From contig SLOL01000075.1 in assembly GCA_007132495.1 (NCBI GenBank), positions 1-42,334 on the forward strand: DNA of 42,334 nt. The letters are read 5' to 3'. The stretch comes from Balneolales bacterium (lineage in GTDB: Bacteria > Bacteroidota > Rhodothermia > Balneolales > Natronogracilivirgulaceae). The notes under the pieces are model-generated. The model saw only the letters and a program-made list of their open reading frames with translations. It was not told the origin of the DNA and made no database searches. Position 1 is the stretch's first letter; the number at the start of each line of letters is the position of its first letter. Positions 18,089 to 26,763 of this stretch are shown in pieces. Made by a program: the position numbers and the translations under genes.

Positions 18089-18958
18089 ATGCATATGCTG
18101 AACAAGACCTCAATATGGAAATCTGGATGGGCGGCCTTTGCAGTTGCTATTGCGGCACTCGTCGGCCTGCAAGCTTGTGAAACCGACACAGGTGCAATTG
18201 AACTCGGTTATGTACAGTGGGACTCCGAGATTGCATCCACTCATGTTGTGGCTGCTATCATAGAAGACGAGCTCGGATATGAGGTTAATCTGACTGCCGT
18301 TGATGCAGGTCCCATGTGGACCGGTATGGCACGCGGTGATTTTGATGCAATTGTGGCCGCATGGTTGCCCAATACTCATGCCGCATATCTCGAGCAGACC
18401 CAGGACGACATACAGAATCTGGGTCCCAATCTCGAAGGGGCCAGGATCGGCTGGGTTGTGCCGGAGTATGTAACCGTCAACAGCATTGATGAACTCAACG
18501 ATTATGTTGATGAATTCGGTGGTGAGATAACGGGTATTGATCCGGGTGCCGGACTTATGGCTGCCAGTGAAGATGCCATCGAGGAGTATGGCTTGAATTA
18601 TAATTTGATTTCAGGATCCGATGCAGCCATGACTGCAGCCCTTGAGCGGGCTATTACTCGTGATGAATGGATTGTGGTTGCCGGCTGGACGCCGCACTGG
18701 AAGTTCGCCGCTCACGATCTCAAGTATCTGGATGACCCGCTGAATGTATTTGGTGATGCAGAACATATCGCTACCATCGTCACACCGGATCTGTCAGAAC
18801 GTCATCCGGATGTATTCAGCTTTCTGGACAATTTCTTTTGGACACCGGAAGAGATGGGTGAAGTCATGGTCCATATCGAAGAAGGAATGGAACCTTTTGA
18901 CGCCGCCCGTCAGTGGATTTCCGATAATCCCGACCGGGTTCAGGAATGGCTGAACTAG
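18089..18958 (+). CDS. opuAC: Glycine betaine/proline-type ABC transporter, substrate-binding lipoprotein
   Basis: The binding protein delivers glycine betaine or a related quaternary amine to the permease encoded downstream. I place the start at 18089, 8 bases after a perfect AGGAGG (18075-18080); an open frame reaches back to 18038 but has no such site. Residues 1-26 are a lipoprotein signal peptide (WAAFAVAIAALVGLQAC) with the lipidated Cys at about 27. The mature part has the OpuAC fold with aromatic betaine-cage candidates: VQWDSE, GPMWTG, VAAWLP, VAGWTPHWK. The length (289 residues) is usual. A strong terminator between this gene and the ATPase gene suggests that the binding protein is made in excess over the membrane complex. 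Confidence 0.95.
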   Translation: MHMLNKTSIWKSGWAAFAVAIAALVGLQACETDTGAIELGYVQWDSEIASTHVVAAIIEDELGYEVNLTAVDAGPMWTGMARGDFDAIVAAWLPNTHAAYLEQTQDDIQNLGPNLEGARIGWVVPEYVTVNSIDELNDYVDEFGGEITGIDPGAGLMAASEDAIEEYGLNYNLISGSDAAMTAALERAITRDEWIVVAGWTPHWKFAAHDLKYLDDPLNVFGDAEHIATIVTPDLSERHPDVFSFLDNFFWTPEEMGEVMVHIEEGMEPFDAARQWISDNPDRVQEWLN

Positions 18959-18966
18959 ATATCTCC

Positions 18967-19003
18967 AAAATGGTGCACCTATTTACGGTGCACCATTTTT
19001 TTT
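18967..19003 (+). terminator. Intercistronic terminator/attenuator between opuAC and opuAA
   Basis: A perfect 13-bp stem (AAAATGGTGCACC at 18967-18979 with GGTGCACCATTTT at 18987-18999) encloses loop TATTTAC and runs into eight consecutive Ts (18996-19003). It lies only 9 bp after the opuAC stop. Partial read-through would give more binding protein than ATPase and permease. Confidence 0.9.
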
Positions 19004-19064
19004 ATCATCAGCATGCCTTACAGTTACAATTACAACCAGACATCAAAATAATCTACCGGATCTA

Positions 19065-20360
19065 ATGAGTGATGTAATTACGGTAAAAAATCTGTTTAAA
19101 ATATTTGGGGACAAACCTGAAAGAGCGATTGAGTCTCTGAAAAAGGGGAAAACAAAAGATCAGATTCTGGAAGAAGACAAGCTGGTCGTTGGTGTTCAGA
19201 ATATTAATTTTTCGGTCAGAGAAGGGGAAACCTTTGTGCTGATGGGTTTGTCGGGCAGTGGCAAATCAACACTTCAAAGACTGGTCAACCGACTGCATGA
19301 ACCGACCAGCGGTGAAATTATCATCAAGGGGACCGATATCGTCAAGCTGAACGAAAAGGAGCTCCGTGACTTTCGCCGTAATAACTTCTGTGGCATGGTT
19401 TTCCAGAATTTCGCCATCCTTCCTCACAGAACCGTGCTTGGAAATGTAGAGTTCGGTCTGGAACTGCAGGGAGTCGACAAAGAACAGCGTCAGGAGAAAG
19501 CCCGGAAAATCATCCAACAGGTAGGATTGAAGGGGAACGAAGACAGTTATCCATCACAACTTTCCGGTGGTATGCAGCAGCGTGTGGGTCTGGCCCGGGG
19601 TCTGGCCGTGGATGCCGATATCCTGCTGATGGATGAAGCTTTCAGCGCCCTTGACCCGCTGATTCGCCGTGAAATGCAGGATGAGCTCATCGAGCTGCAA
19701 TCGAAAATGAAGAAAACGATACTGTTTGTGACGCACGACCTTGATGAAGCATTCCGAATCGGTGATCGTATCGCCATCATGAAGGACGGGTTGATCGTAC
19801 AAATTGGTTCTGCAGAGGAGATTATTTCCAGTCCGGCAGATGATTATGTGAGAGCATTTGTGGAGGATATGGATCGTGCTGCGGTACTGTCGGCCGGAAC
19901 CATTATGCAACCGGCCAAAGAGATTGCATTTACTGGAGACGGACCGCGAACCATCCTTCGTAAAATGAGAAAACACGGGTTGTCCGGCATTTTGATGACC
20001 GATTCAAAAAGAGATCTGAAAGGATACTTATTGGCCAATGAACTGGCCGACTATATTCAAAAGCATCAGAAAAAAGAGAATCTGACCCTGGATAAATCCC
20101 TGGTGCACGAAGCCAGCAAAGTAGATGAAGAGATGGCCTTGAGTGACGTGATTAATGTCTACCATGAAAGCGATTTTGGGCCGATTGCTGTCGTCGACGC
20201 TAATAACCGGTTGAAGGGGGTCATTGTTCGTGGAGCGATTATTGCCGCCTTGTCCGAGGGGTATGAGATTGACACAGATAATGTTTCGGACTCGGAAGCA
20301 ACCGGCAATGAGGATGAAAAACAATCCGGTGACAAAGCATCCGGTGATAAAGCAGAATAA
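19065..20360 (+). CDS. opuAA: Glycine betaine ABC transporter ATP-binding protein with CBS domains (ProV/OpuAA)
   Basis: The 431-residue ATPase powers betaine import. Residues 1-50 carry the extra N-terminal helix typical of ProV/OpuAA. Motifs: Walker A GLSGSGKST at 61-69, Q-loop Q114, signature LSGGMQQR at 166-173, Walker B ILLMDE at 186-191 and H-loop H224. Residues about 275-400 form two CBS modules (GTIMQPAKEIAF, ASKVDEEMALSDVINVY). In OpuA of lactic acid bacteria these sense ionic strength and cyclic di-AMP, so osmotic gating is likely. The last 30 residues are an acidic/lysine tail with the repeat SGDKASGDKA. The permease gene follows after 28 bp. Confidence 0.96.
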   Translation: MSDVITVKNLFKIFGDKPERAIESLKKGKTKDQILEEDKLVVGVQNINFSVREGETFVLMGLSGSGKSTLQRLVNRLHEPTSGEIIIKGTDIVKLNEKELRDFRRNNFCGMVFQNFAILPHRTVLGNVEFGLELQGVDKEQRQEKARKIIQQVGLKGNEDSYPSQLSGGMQQRVGLARGLAVDADILLMDEAFSALDPLIRREMQDELIELQSKMKKTILFVTHDLDEAFRIGDRIAIMKDGLIVQIGSAEEIISSPADDYVRAFVEDMDRAAVLSAGTIMQPAKEIAFTGDGPRTILRKMRKHGLSGILMTDSKRDLKGYLLANELADYIQKHQKKENLTLDKSLVHEASKVDEEMALSDVINVYHESDFGPIAVVDANNRLKGVIVRGAIIAALSEGYEIDTDNVSDSEATGNEDEKQSGDKASGDKAE

Positions 20361-20388
20361 GCAACTCATAACCATATTATAATTTTCT

Positions 20389-21228
20389 ATGTTCCCATTT
20401 CGAATACCAATAAGAGACTGGATTTCCGACGGAGTTGACTATCTGGTTAGCGAATATGCTGTCGTTTTTGATGGATTCAGTGAAATGGTTTATTTCCTGG
20501 TCAATAATCTGAAAGACGGGATGATGGCTCTGCATCCTGTTATATTGATAATCATCATTGCAGCCATTACCTGGTATATGGCCGGATGGCGTGTAGCCGT
20601 TTTTGCGGCATTGGGTCTATTGCTTTCCGAAAATATCGGATTGTGGCAGGCATTTGTTGAAACACTTGCTTTGGTATTGACCGCCGAACTTCTGGTTATG
20701 GTTGTAGGTTTACCTCTTGGGGTGCTGGCATCCCGCAGAGATGGATTTAATGCGTTCATCAGGCCGATACTGGATTTAATGCAGACCATGCCGGCTTTTG
20801 TCTATTTGATACCCGCGGTGATGTTTTTCGGTCTGGGTCTGGTGCCGGGTGTGGTTGCGACATTTGTATTTGCCCTGCCTCCGCTCATACGGTTGACCAA
20901 CCTGGGGATTCGTCAGGTTCCCAAAGAACTGGTGGAAGCGGCCGATGCATTTGGGGCCACCAGCAATCAGAAACTGTTCAAAGTACAGATCCCGGTTGCT
21001 ACCCCCACCATCATGGCCGGTGTGAACCAGTCCATCATGCTTGGACTGTCCATGGTTGTAATCGCTGCGATGATCGGGGCCGGCGGACTCGGGGCCGATG
21101 TTCTTCGGGGAATCCAGCGTCTGCAGGTCGGGCAAGGCTTTGAAGCAGGTCTTGTCGTGGTCATAATGGCGATTATTCTGGACCGCATTACGGCGGGCTT
21201 TGGGCGGCAGCAGAATCCGAATGAGTAA
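20389..21228 (+). CDS. opuAB: Glycine betaine ABC transporter permease (ProW/OpuAB)
   Basis: The 279-residue inner-membrane subunit has an N-terminal amphipathic region, several hydrophobic segments (VILIIIIAAITWYMAGW, LALVLTAELLVMVVGLPLG) and a binding-protein-dependent transport (MetI-like) core. The EAA coupling loop reads ELVEAADAFGATSNQKL, and is followed by the conserved IGAGGLGADVLRGIQ. It pairs with the ATPase encoded 28 bp upstream and lacks a fused binding domain, consistent with the separate lipoprotein OpuAC. A 9-bp stem-loop covers its stop codon. Confidence 0.96.
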   Translation: MFPFRIPIRDWISDGVDYLVSEYAVVFDGFSEMVYFLVNNLKDGMMALHPVILIIIIAAITWYMAGWRVAVFAALGLLLSENIGLWQAFVETLALVLTAELLVMVVGLPLGVLASRRDGFNAFIRPILDLMQTMPAFVYLIPAVMFFGLGLVPGVVATFVFALPPLIRLTNLGIRQVPKELVEAADAFGATSNQKLFKVQIPVATPTIMAGVNQSIMLGLSMVVIAAMIGAGGLGADVLRGIQRLQVGQGFEAGLVVVIMAIILDRITAGFGRQQNPNE

Positions 21229-21243
21229 TAATAACGGATTCTG
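21211..21243 (+). other. Stem-loop over the opuAB stop codon
   Basis: CAGAATCCG at 21211-21219 and CGGATTCTG at 21235-21243 form a perfect 9-bp stem around a 15-nt loop that contains the TAA stop region. No T-run follows, so it is not a standard terminator. It may protect the transcript end or slow read-through into the BCCT gene. Confidence 0.45.
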
Positions 21244-21410
21244 ATTGCAGGGAACCCCGGGTATGATCATTTATCGGGTATTTTGCGATCTCCGATTGTC
21301 TGTTCATGTTGGCGGGGTGTGTCCTGATAATAAACGAATGCATAAAAGTATTATTAACAATATCTTCATGTTTCAATTGGGAAAAGTTGTCAGTAACCAA
21401 CGGAGGTTAA

Positions 21411-22991
21411 ATGTCCTTACATAAAAAACTGAATCTGGATGTCAATCCCTATATATTTTTCATCTCGATAGTTGCCATTCTGATTTTTCTGTTCTTCGGT
21501 GTCGTTTTCCCCGATGGGACGGGTGAGGTATTTGACACGGTTCAAAACTTTATTGTCAGCCAGTTCGGTTGGTTTTACATTTTGTCGGTGGCCATCTTTC
21601 TGGTTTTCGTCGTATATCTGTTTTTCAGTCGATTCGGCAAGATTAAACTGGGACCCGACGACTCGGAACCGGACTACAGTTATGCCTCCTGGTTTACGAT
21701 GCTGTTCAGTGCGGGTATGGGTATCGGGCTTGTTTTCTTTAGTGTCGCGGAGCCGATGTTCCACTATTTAGCTCCTCCCACAATGGAAGGGGAGTCCCTT
21801 GCAGCTGCCCGTGAAGCGATGCGGCTTACATTTTTCCATTGGGGATTTCATCCCTGGGCCATTTACATCATTGTTGGAATGTCCCTTGCCTATTTTTCAT
21901 TCAGAAAAGGTCTGCCTCTGTCTATCCGGTCGGCATTTTATCCCCTGCTGGGCGAGCGGATTTATGGCTGGATGGGAAATACCATTGATATCCTGGCCAT
22001 TTTCGGCACGATGTTTGGTGTGGCAACCTCATTGGGGCTCGGGGTTATGCAGGTGAATGCCGGACTGGCCTATTTGTTTGGTATTTCCGTATCCACGAAC
22101 ATCCAGATGTTGTTAATTGCCGGAATAACCGCTGTGGCTACGATATCCGTTGTGCTCGGTCTTGACAAAGGGATTCGCCGGCTGAGTAACTTCAATATGA
22201 CCGTAGCAATCGGATTGATTATATTTGTCTTCATAATTGGTCCCACCACCTATTTACTGAACGCTACGGTTGAAAATACCGGATACTATCTGCAAAATCT
22301 GGTGCAATCCACATTCTGGCTCGGTACTTTTGACGGGGATGCAGTTTCCGGATGGCTTGGCAACTGGACGCTCTTCTACTGGGGCTGGTGGATTGCATGG
22401 TCTCCGTTTGTGGGGATGTTTATTGCCCGGATTTCCAGAGGCCGTACTATCCAGGAATTTATTGGTGGTGTGCTGTTGGTACCAACGGCGTTTACCTTCG
22501 TTTGGCTTACGATTTTCGGGAATACGGCACTCAATATGGAATTGTTCGGGGACGGCGGAATTTCAGGACTGGGAACCGAACAAATGTTGTTTGCCATGCT
22601 GGACGGACTGCCGTTGGCAAATATCACTTCCATTGCAGCCACGTTGGTCATCATAACCTTTTTTGTAACCTCTTCTGACTCCGGTTCACTTGTTATCGAT
22701 ATGCTGGCTTCCGGCGGTAATCCGAATCCGCCTGTTGGACAACGGGTGTTCTGGGCGCTTTCCGAGGGTGCTGTAGCAGCTGTCCTGCTCCTGGCTGGTG
22801 GTTTGGGAGCTCTGCAGACCGCAGCCATAACGACAGGTTTACCGTTTACCGTCATTCTGCTGCTTATGTGTATCAGTTTGTACAAGGGACTGAGCAGTGA
22901 AGGAACAGAACGACTGGTACGTCGTAAAACGTTCTCTAAAAGATCCGGGAAAGAGCAAATATCTGTGGAAAAAGGGGATCCGGCCGAATAA
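21411..22991 (+). CDS. BCCT-family betaine/choline/carnitine transporter
   Basis: The 526-residue secondary carrier has the twelve hydrophobic segments of the family and its core signature WTLFYWGWWIAWSPFVGMF followed by RISRGRTIQEF. The glycine motif AGMGIGLVFFSVAEP matches the sodium- and betaine-binding motif of BetP (GMGIG), so Na+-coupled glycine betaine uptake is more likely than proton-coupled choline uptake. The C-terminal tail after the last segment is about 45 residues, basic then acidic, and could be an osmosensing element as in BetP. An AACGGAGG ribosome site precedes the ATG. It adds a second betaine route next to the OpuA genes, as usual in salt-adapted bacteria. Confidence 0.95.
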   Translation: MSLHKKLNLDVNPYIFFISIVAILIFLFFGVVFPDGTGEVFDTVQNFIVSQFGWFYILSVAIFLVFVVYLFFSRFGKIKLGPDDSEPDYSYASWFTMLFSAGMGIGLVFFSVAEPMFHYLAPPTMEGESLAAAREAMRLTFFHWGFHPWAIYIIVGMSLAYFSFRKGLPLSIRSAFYPLLGERIYGWMGNTIDILAIFGTMFGVATSLGLGVMQVNAGLAYLFGISVSTNIQMLLIAGITAVATISVVLGLDKGIRRLSNFNMTVAIGLIIFVFIIGPTTYLLNATVENTGYYLQNLVQSTFWLGTFDGDAVSGWLGNWTLFYWGWWIAWSPFVGMFIARISRGRTIQEFIGGVLLVPTAFTFVWLTIFGNTALNMELFGDGGISGLGTEQMLFAMLDGLPLANITSIAATLVIITFFVTSSDSGSLVIDMLASGGNPNPPVGQRVFWALSEGAVAAVLLLAGGLGALQTAAITTGLPFTVILLLMCISLYKGLSSEGTERLVRRKTFSKRSGKEQISVEKGDPAE

Positions 22992-23029
22992 TCGTGGTGA
23001 TCAATCGAAACTCTTAAGATGAGCCGATC

Positions 23030-23473
23030 ATGAGTGACTGGAAAAAAGTATTGAAAGAGATTTTTGACAAGGAGTATCAAAAAAAGAAGAAAAAAGAGGT
23101 GGAATCGGAGGGCAAGCTGCGGGTTAAGCGATTTATCTCCGAGGTCGTTGAGCCGGCGTTTGAAGAGATTGCCGAAGAGCTCAAGGAGTATGATCGGGAT
23201 ATCGATGTAGAAACCGAACACATGTCCTCAACCATACGGGTTTTTTATGAAGGTCATGAAGAGTTTTACTTTTCGATCCGCTCTCGTCCTTACCGGAAAA
23301 AAGAGTTTTCTTTTCCGGTGCAACCTCTTAAAGATGAGAAAGGTGGACAGTACCGGGCCGAGGTATTTCTCAAAGAGGGTCCGTTATATCATGACGTAAC
23401 GAACTACTCCAAAGAGCAGATTATTGAGGAGTTTCTTCATGAGTATAAACGCCATATACAGTGGTATATGTAA
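23030..23473 (+). CDS. Small conserved-looking hypothetical protein after the BCCT gene
   Basis: I do not recognise this 147-residue soluble protein. It starts with a lysine/glutamate helix (DKEYQKKKKKEVESEGK), continues with a second charged helix (VVEPAFEEIAEELKEYDRDI) and then a beta-rich part (SSTIRVFYEGHEEFYFSIR), ending in a helix with FLHEYKRHIQWYM. There is no signal peptide or membrane segment. It begins 38 bp after the BCCT stop on the same strand, so co-transcription is likely and a role in betaine transport or stress is possible, but nothing in the sequence shows this. Confidence 0.75.
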   Translation: MSDWKKVLKEIFDKEYQKKKKKEVESEGKLRVKRFISEVVEPAFEEIAEELKEYDRDIDVETEHMSSTIRVFYEGHEEFYFSIRSRPYRKKEFSFPVQPLKDEKGGQYRAEVFLKEGPLYHDVTNYSKEQIIEEFLHEYKRHIQWYM

Positions 23474-23593
23474 TCTTTCCAAGGAAAGAAGTACTGCTTC
23501 CATGTGTTACATACATTCACGATTAGACAAATCCAGCAAGTGATTCGATTTATTAAAAGGTGGCTTCCGGCAAAAGACGAGGTGCGAAAGCCC

Positions 23594-24247
23594 ATGAAAT
23601 TTGCACGTCAATCGGTTGCGATGATCAGGCGGGAATATCAGGGCATGCCCCTCGAAGAGAAAAATGTAAGTCCGAATCCACTTCAACAGTTTGAGATCTG
23701 GTTTGAAGAAGCCGCACGAATCATTAAAGATGATCCGAATGCCATGATGTTGTCAACCGTGGATCCGGATGGCCGGCCTGCATCCCGGACGGTTTTGATG
23801 AAGGGGTTTGATGACTACGGGTTAACATTTTATACCAACTTTGAAAGCAGAAAATCCGTACACATCTCTGCCAATCCTGCTGTTGCATTGACTTTTTACT
23901 GGCCGGATCTGGTCAGGCAGGTCTGTATTGAAGGCGTCGCTGAAAAAATCCCGGATGCACAATCCGACGCCTATTTTAAAAGCAGGCCGGTAAGCAGCCG
24001 GATCAGCGCACTGGCTTCACCTCAGAGCCGGGAGCTCTCTTCGCGGGCCGAACTTGAAAAGCGGGTGAAGCAGATACAGAATGAGTATGAAGGTGATGAG
24101 ATCCCGCGTCCATCATTTTGGGGTGGTTTTCTGGTAAAACCTCACAGGTTCGAGTTCTGGCAGGGGCGTGTCAACAGGCTTCATGACCGGATATGCTATG
24201 TGAAGAAGGAGGGTGGCTACTGGAAAATTTCGAGATTGGCCCCCTGA
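23594..24247 (+). CDS. pdxH: Pyridoxamine/pyridoxine 5'-phosphate oxidase
   Basis: PdxH is the cytosolic FMN enzyme that oxidises pyridoxine- or pyridoxamine-phosphate to pyridoxal phosphate. Family motifs are in order: PNAMMLSTVDPDGRPASRTV, KGFDDYGLTFYTN, FYWPDLVRQVCIEG, YFKSRPVSSRI, SPQSRELSSR, then EFWQGRVNRLHDR and the terminal ISRLAP. The frame is open from an ATG at 23504, but those first 30 residues (basic, ending RKP) have no counterpart in the family. I therefore start at the ATG at 23594, which puts MIRREYQGMPL at the usual N-terminus and gives 217 residues. If the longer form is real it carries an unusual basic extension. Confidence 0.93.
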   Translation: MKFARQSVAMIRREYQGMPLEEKNVSPNPLQQFEIWFEEAARIIKDDPNAMMLSTVDPDGRPASRTVLMKGFDDYGLTFYTNFESRKSVHISANPAVALTFYWPDLVRQVCIEGVAEKIPDAQSDAYFKSRPVSSRISALASPQSRELSSRAELEKRVKQIQNEYEGDEIPRPSFWGGFLVKPHRFEFWQGRVNRLHDRICYVKKEGGYWKISRLAP

Positions 24248-24379
24248 TGGGATTGTCGGATTGCGGATTTACGGGATTGCCGTGCTGCGGAATCGGCACC
24301 GTTGTTTAGCTTACGTGGCATCATACGACGTACTTTGTGCTGAAACGATACTGAAGAGGCGGGCGGATTGGCTCAAATT

Positions 24380-24742
24380 TCAGGAATCTTCACCGGCATA
24401 GACACAACCGGTAGTACAGGTCTCCATCACCTCAATACGGGAGAGTTCGGGCAGAAGTGGTTTGGTTTTTTTCCAAATCCATTTAGCCAGATGTTCACTG
24501 GTGGGATTTTCCAGTCCCTCGATATCATTTAGTACATAATGGTCGAGTTGCAGGTAGACCGGAGAGAACGCTTTTTTGATATCGGCAAAGTCCTTGATCC
24601 ATCCGATTTCCGGATCTACCGGTCCCTTGATATATAGCCGGACCCGGTACGAGTGACCGTGCATACGGCGACATTTGTGATCTTCCGGCAGGTTGGGAAG
24701 ATAGTGAGCCGCTTCAAACTGAAATTCCTTGTATATCTCCAT
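24380..24742 (-). CDS. queD: 6-carboxy-5,6,7,8-tetrahydropterin synthase (QueD/PTPS family)
   Basis: QueD makes 6-carboxytetrahydropterin from dihydroneopterin triphosphate, an early step to preQ0 and queuosine in tRNA. The 120-residue protein has the zinc ligands H13 (AAHYL), H28 and H30 (MHGHSY), the catalytic C24 (KCRRMHGH), the D67-H68 pair (LDHYV) and the pterin-anchoring E107 (METCTTG). The related 6-pyruvoyl-tetrahydropterin synthases share the fold, but the CxxxHGH motif favours QueD. No other queuosine gene is near. It is last in a minus-strand run hemN, usp, GCS-CBS, queD, and a 10-bp hairpin takes in its start codon. Confidence 0.92.
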   Translation of the reverse strand: MEIYKEFQFEAAHYLPNLPEDHKCRRMHGHSYRVRLYIKGPVDPEIGWIKDFADIKKAFSPVYLQLDHYVLNDIEGLENPTSEHLAKWIWKKTKPLLPELSRIEVMETCTTGCVYAGEDS

Positions 24743-24780
24743 AAATCCGTTTCATTTAAAAAACCAAGATACGGATTTAT
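24741..24780 (-). promoter_or_regulatory. Hairpin sequestering the queD start codon
   Basis: On the minus strand ATAAATCCGT and ACGGATTTAT (24780-24771 and 24750-24741) form a perfect 10-bp stem with a 20-nt loop. The last two bases of the right arm are the A and T of the queD ATG. No Shine-Dalgarno sequence lies outside it. Folding would hide the initiation site, which suggests translational control or insulation from the upstream gene. Confidence 0.55.
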
Positions 24781-24796
24781 CACGAAATGATCATGA

Positions 24797-26710
24797 TCAC
24801 CGTTTTTTCAACCGGTCTTTGAGTAGCTCAAGCGCTATCCGGGTAAAATCAAACTCGGTCACAATTCCTGCCAGTTTACTCTTCTCCACTACGGGGAGAC
24901 AGGAAAGGTTGTTGTTGTGCATAAGTTCGATGGCTTCAATGGAAGACATTTCTGTGGTCGCCGTTATCACTTCCCGGTCCATGATATCACTCACCGAGAC
25001 GTTGGCATGATCGAGGTTTTTAGCAATGATATTGTTCAGAGTACTGATCATGGAGCGGTATGTGACCATTCCGACCAGCTGATGATCATCATTTTCGACC
25101 GGAATGTGACGGATTCTCTGCCACTCCATCACATTGGCGGCCAAATCGATGATATCATCTTCATTGAGTGTGAAAACGTCGGTCGTCATGAACTGTCCAA
25201 CGGTGGCGTATGCTTTTTCCCAGCGATTTTTACGCAATACGGTAGCTTTGGGCCAATTGTGAACCGGTTTGCCGGTTTTCTGATGCTTCAGGGTGGCGTC
25301 GGCGATTGCCGTCATTTTTTCATATTTACTCCAGATATCATCCAGGTGGTGGTATGATTCCAGTTGCCATACGGCCCCGTTCTGTCCCTTTTTCGCTCGT
25401 TCACTAATGATTCCGATATAGTAGTCAATATCCTCTGAGGCGAGCTGGTGCTGATGCAAACCCTCCTTTGCCAGTGGCACCAGCTCCTTCAGGATAAGCT
25501 CCTGAACCGGATGACTTTCGCCATCCAGCCATTTAATCTGGGCAAGGAGCCCGCGTCTTGCGGCACTCTGAAAGTTGGTCTCCACCTCCTTGAAGGGAAT
25601 CAGTTTTGTGATATCGTCATAGCGGTGGGAGACCCCGGCCATAAGTCCCAGCCAGAATGCGGCATTGGCCACCTCATCGACGATAGAGGGACCTGCCGGC
25701 AGAACCCGGTTTTCGATACGCAAATGGGGTTTGCCGTCTGTGATCCCGTAACAGGGGCGGTTCCACCGGTAAATGGTACTGTTGAACATCTGGAGGGCAT
25801 CCAGTTTTGGAATCCTGCCACTGTCCAGTGCTTCAAACGGATTTTCGATATCATCCGTTGCAAAAAGTACACGAAACCGCGTAATATCCTCCTGGAAGAT
25901 TTCCATCACCGACTCATGCACCCAGTCCGAACCGAATTGCACCCGCGGTCTGCGTTCATTTACGAAATCTTCGGCTTTCCGGTTGTCGATAGACTGTTGA
26001 AATACCGCTATTCTGGTTTCATGCAGCAGCTGCTTACCGAATAGAAACGGGGAGTTGGCTGACACAGCAAGCACCGGAGCCGTGACCAGCTGGGAGATGT
26101 TGTGTAGCCGGGCAAAATCTTCCTGGGAAACCTGGAAATGAATCTGGAAACTGGTATTGCACGATTCCATCATGACCGAATCGTGTTTGATGTGGAGTTC
26201 ATCGGTTCCCTTGATATTCATTTCATACTCGGAACCGTGGACTCTTTTCAGGGCATCGTTCAGCATGTGATACCGGGCCAGAGGTGTCAGGTTTTCAAGG
26301 CTGAGGTCCGATTTTTTAATGGTGGTCAATGACCCCATCAAAATGACGTCGCTTTCATGTTTTTCAGCGCCCTCCCGGGCTTTTTTTACATAAGACTGCA
26401 ACTGTTGCTCCAGCTTTTGAAGACACCGGTCTTCAAAACGGAGCGGGTCAAGGTTGAATTCCAGATTGAATCTGGCCAGTTCGGTAGTGAAATGGGAATC
26501 ATTAATCTCGTCAAGCACCTCCATATTAACCGAATGCGGACGGCTGGCACGATCTATCAAAAACAACTCCTGTTCGGCTCCGATACGCTTGGTGTTTCTT
26601 TCAAACATATCATTGGCAAGCATCTGCTCCAGGGCTTTCATATCCCTGATCAGATATTTGGTGAAAGTACGGAGCTTTTCAGGGTTTCGGGCAGAATCTG
26701 AGTGTTCCAT
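24797..26710 (-). CDS. Glutamate-cysteine ligase-like (GCS2) protein fused to a CBS-domain pair
   Basis: Residues about 20-420 belong to the GCS2 carboxylate-amine ligase family (RIGAEQELFLID at 42-53, ARFNLEFNLDP, later LRIENRVLPAGPS), which joins glutamate to cysteine or another amine using ATP. Residues about 504-630 are two CBS modules (VGQFMTTDVFTLNEDDI, VSDIMDREVITATTEMS, VTEFDFTR), which bind adenosine nucleotides and usually gate the attached domain. The 637-residue fusion suggests an enzyme whose activity follows ATP/AMP or a related signal. The amine substrate cannot be read from the sequence; glutathione synthetase is not adjacent. The gene follows the Usp gene by 53 bp on the same strand. 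Confidence 0.9.
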   Translation of the reverse strand: MEHSDSARNPEKLRTFTKYLIRDMKALEQMLANDMFERNTKRIGAEQELFLIDRASRPHSVNMEVLDEINDSHFTTELARFNLEFNLDPLRFEDRCLQKLEQQLQSYVKKAREGAEKHESDVILMGSLTTIKKSDLSLENLTPLARYHMLNDALKRVHGSEYEMNIKGTDELHIKHDSVMMESCNTSFQIHFQVSQEDFARLHNISQLVTAPVLAVSANSPFLFGKQLLHETRIAVFQQSIDNRKAEDFVNERRPRVQFGSDWVHESVMEIFQEDITRFRVLFATDDIENPFEALDSGRIPKLDALQMFNSTIYRWNRPCYGITDGKPHLRIENRVLPAGPSIVDEVANAAFWLGLMAGVSHRYDDITKLIPFKEVETNFQSAARRGLLAQIKWLDGESHPVQELILKELVPLAKEGLHQHQLASEDIDYYIGIISERAKKGQNGAVWQLESYHHLDDIWSKYEKMTAIADATLKHQKTGKPVHNWPKATVLRKNRWEKAYATVGQFMTTDVFTLNEDDIIDLAANVMEWQRIRHIPVENDDHQLVGMVTYRSMISTLNNIIAKNLDHANVSVSDIMDREVITATTEMSSIEAIELMHNNNLSCLPVVEKSKLAGIVTEFDFTRIALELLKDRLKKR

Positions 26711-26763
26711 GGTGAACGACCGGAGATCAGGTACAGGTTAACATCCTTTAATGCATGGACATG

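Noticed and set aside
24213-24401. 62-codon open frame after pdxH
   Set aside because: It overlaps the pdxH end and the queD 3' end out of frame, with no supporting feature.
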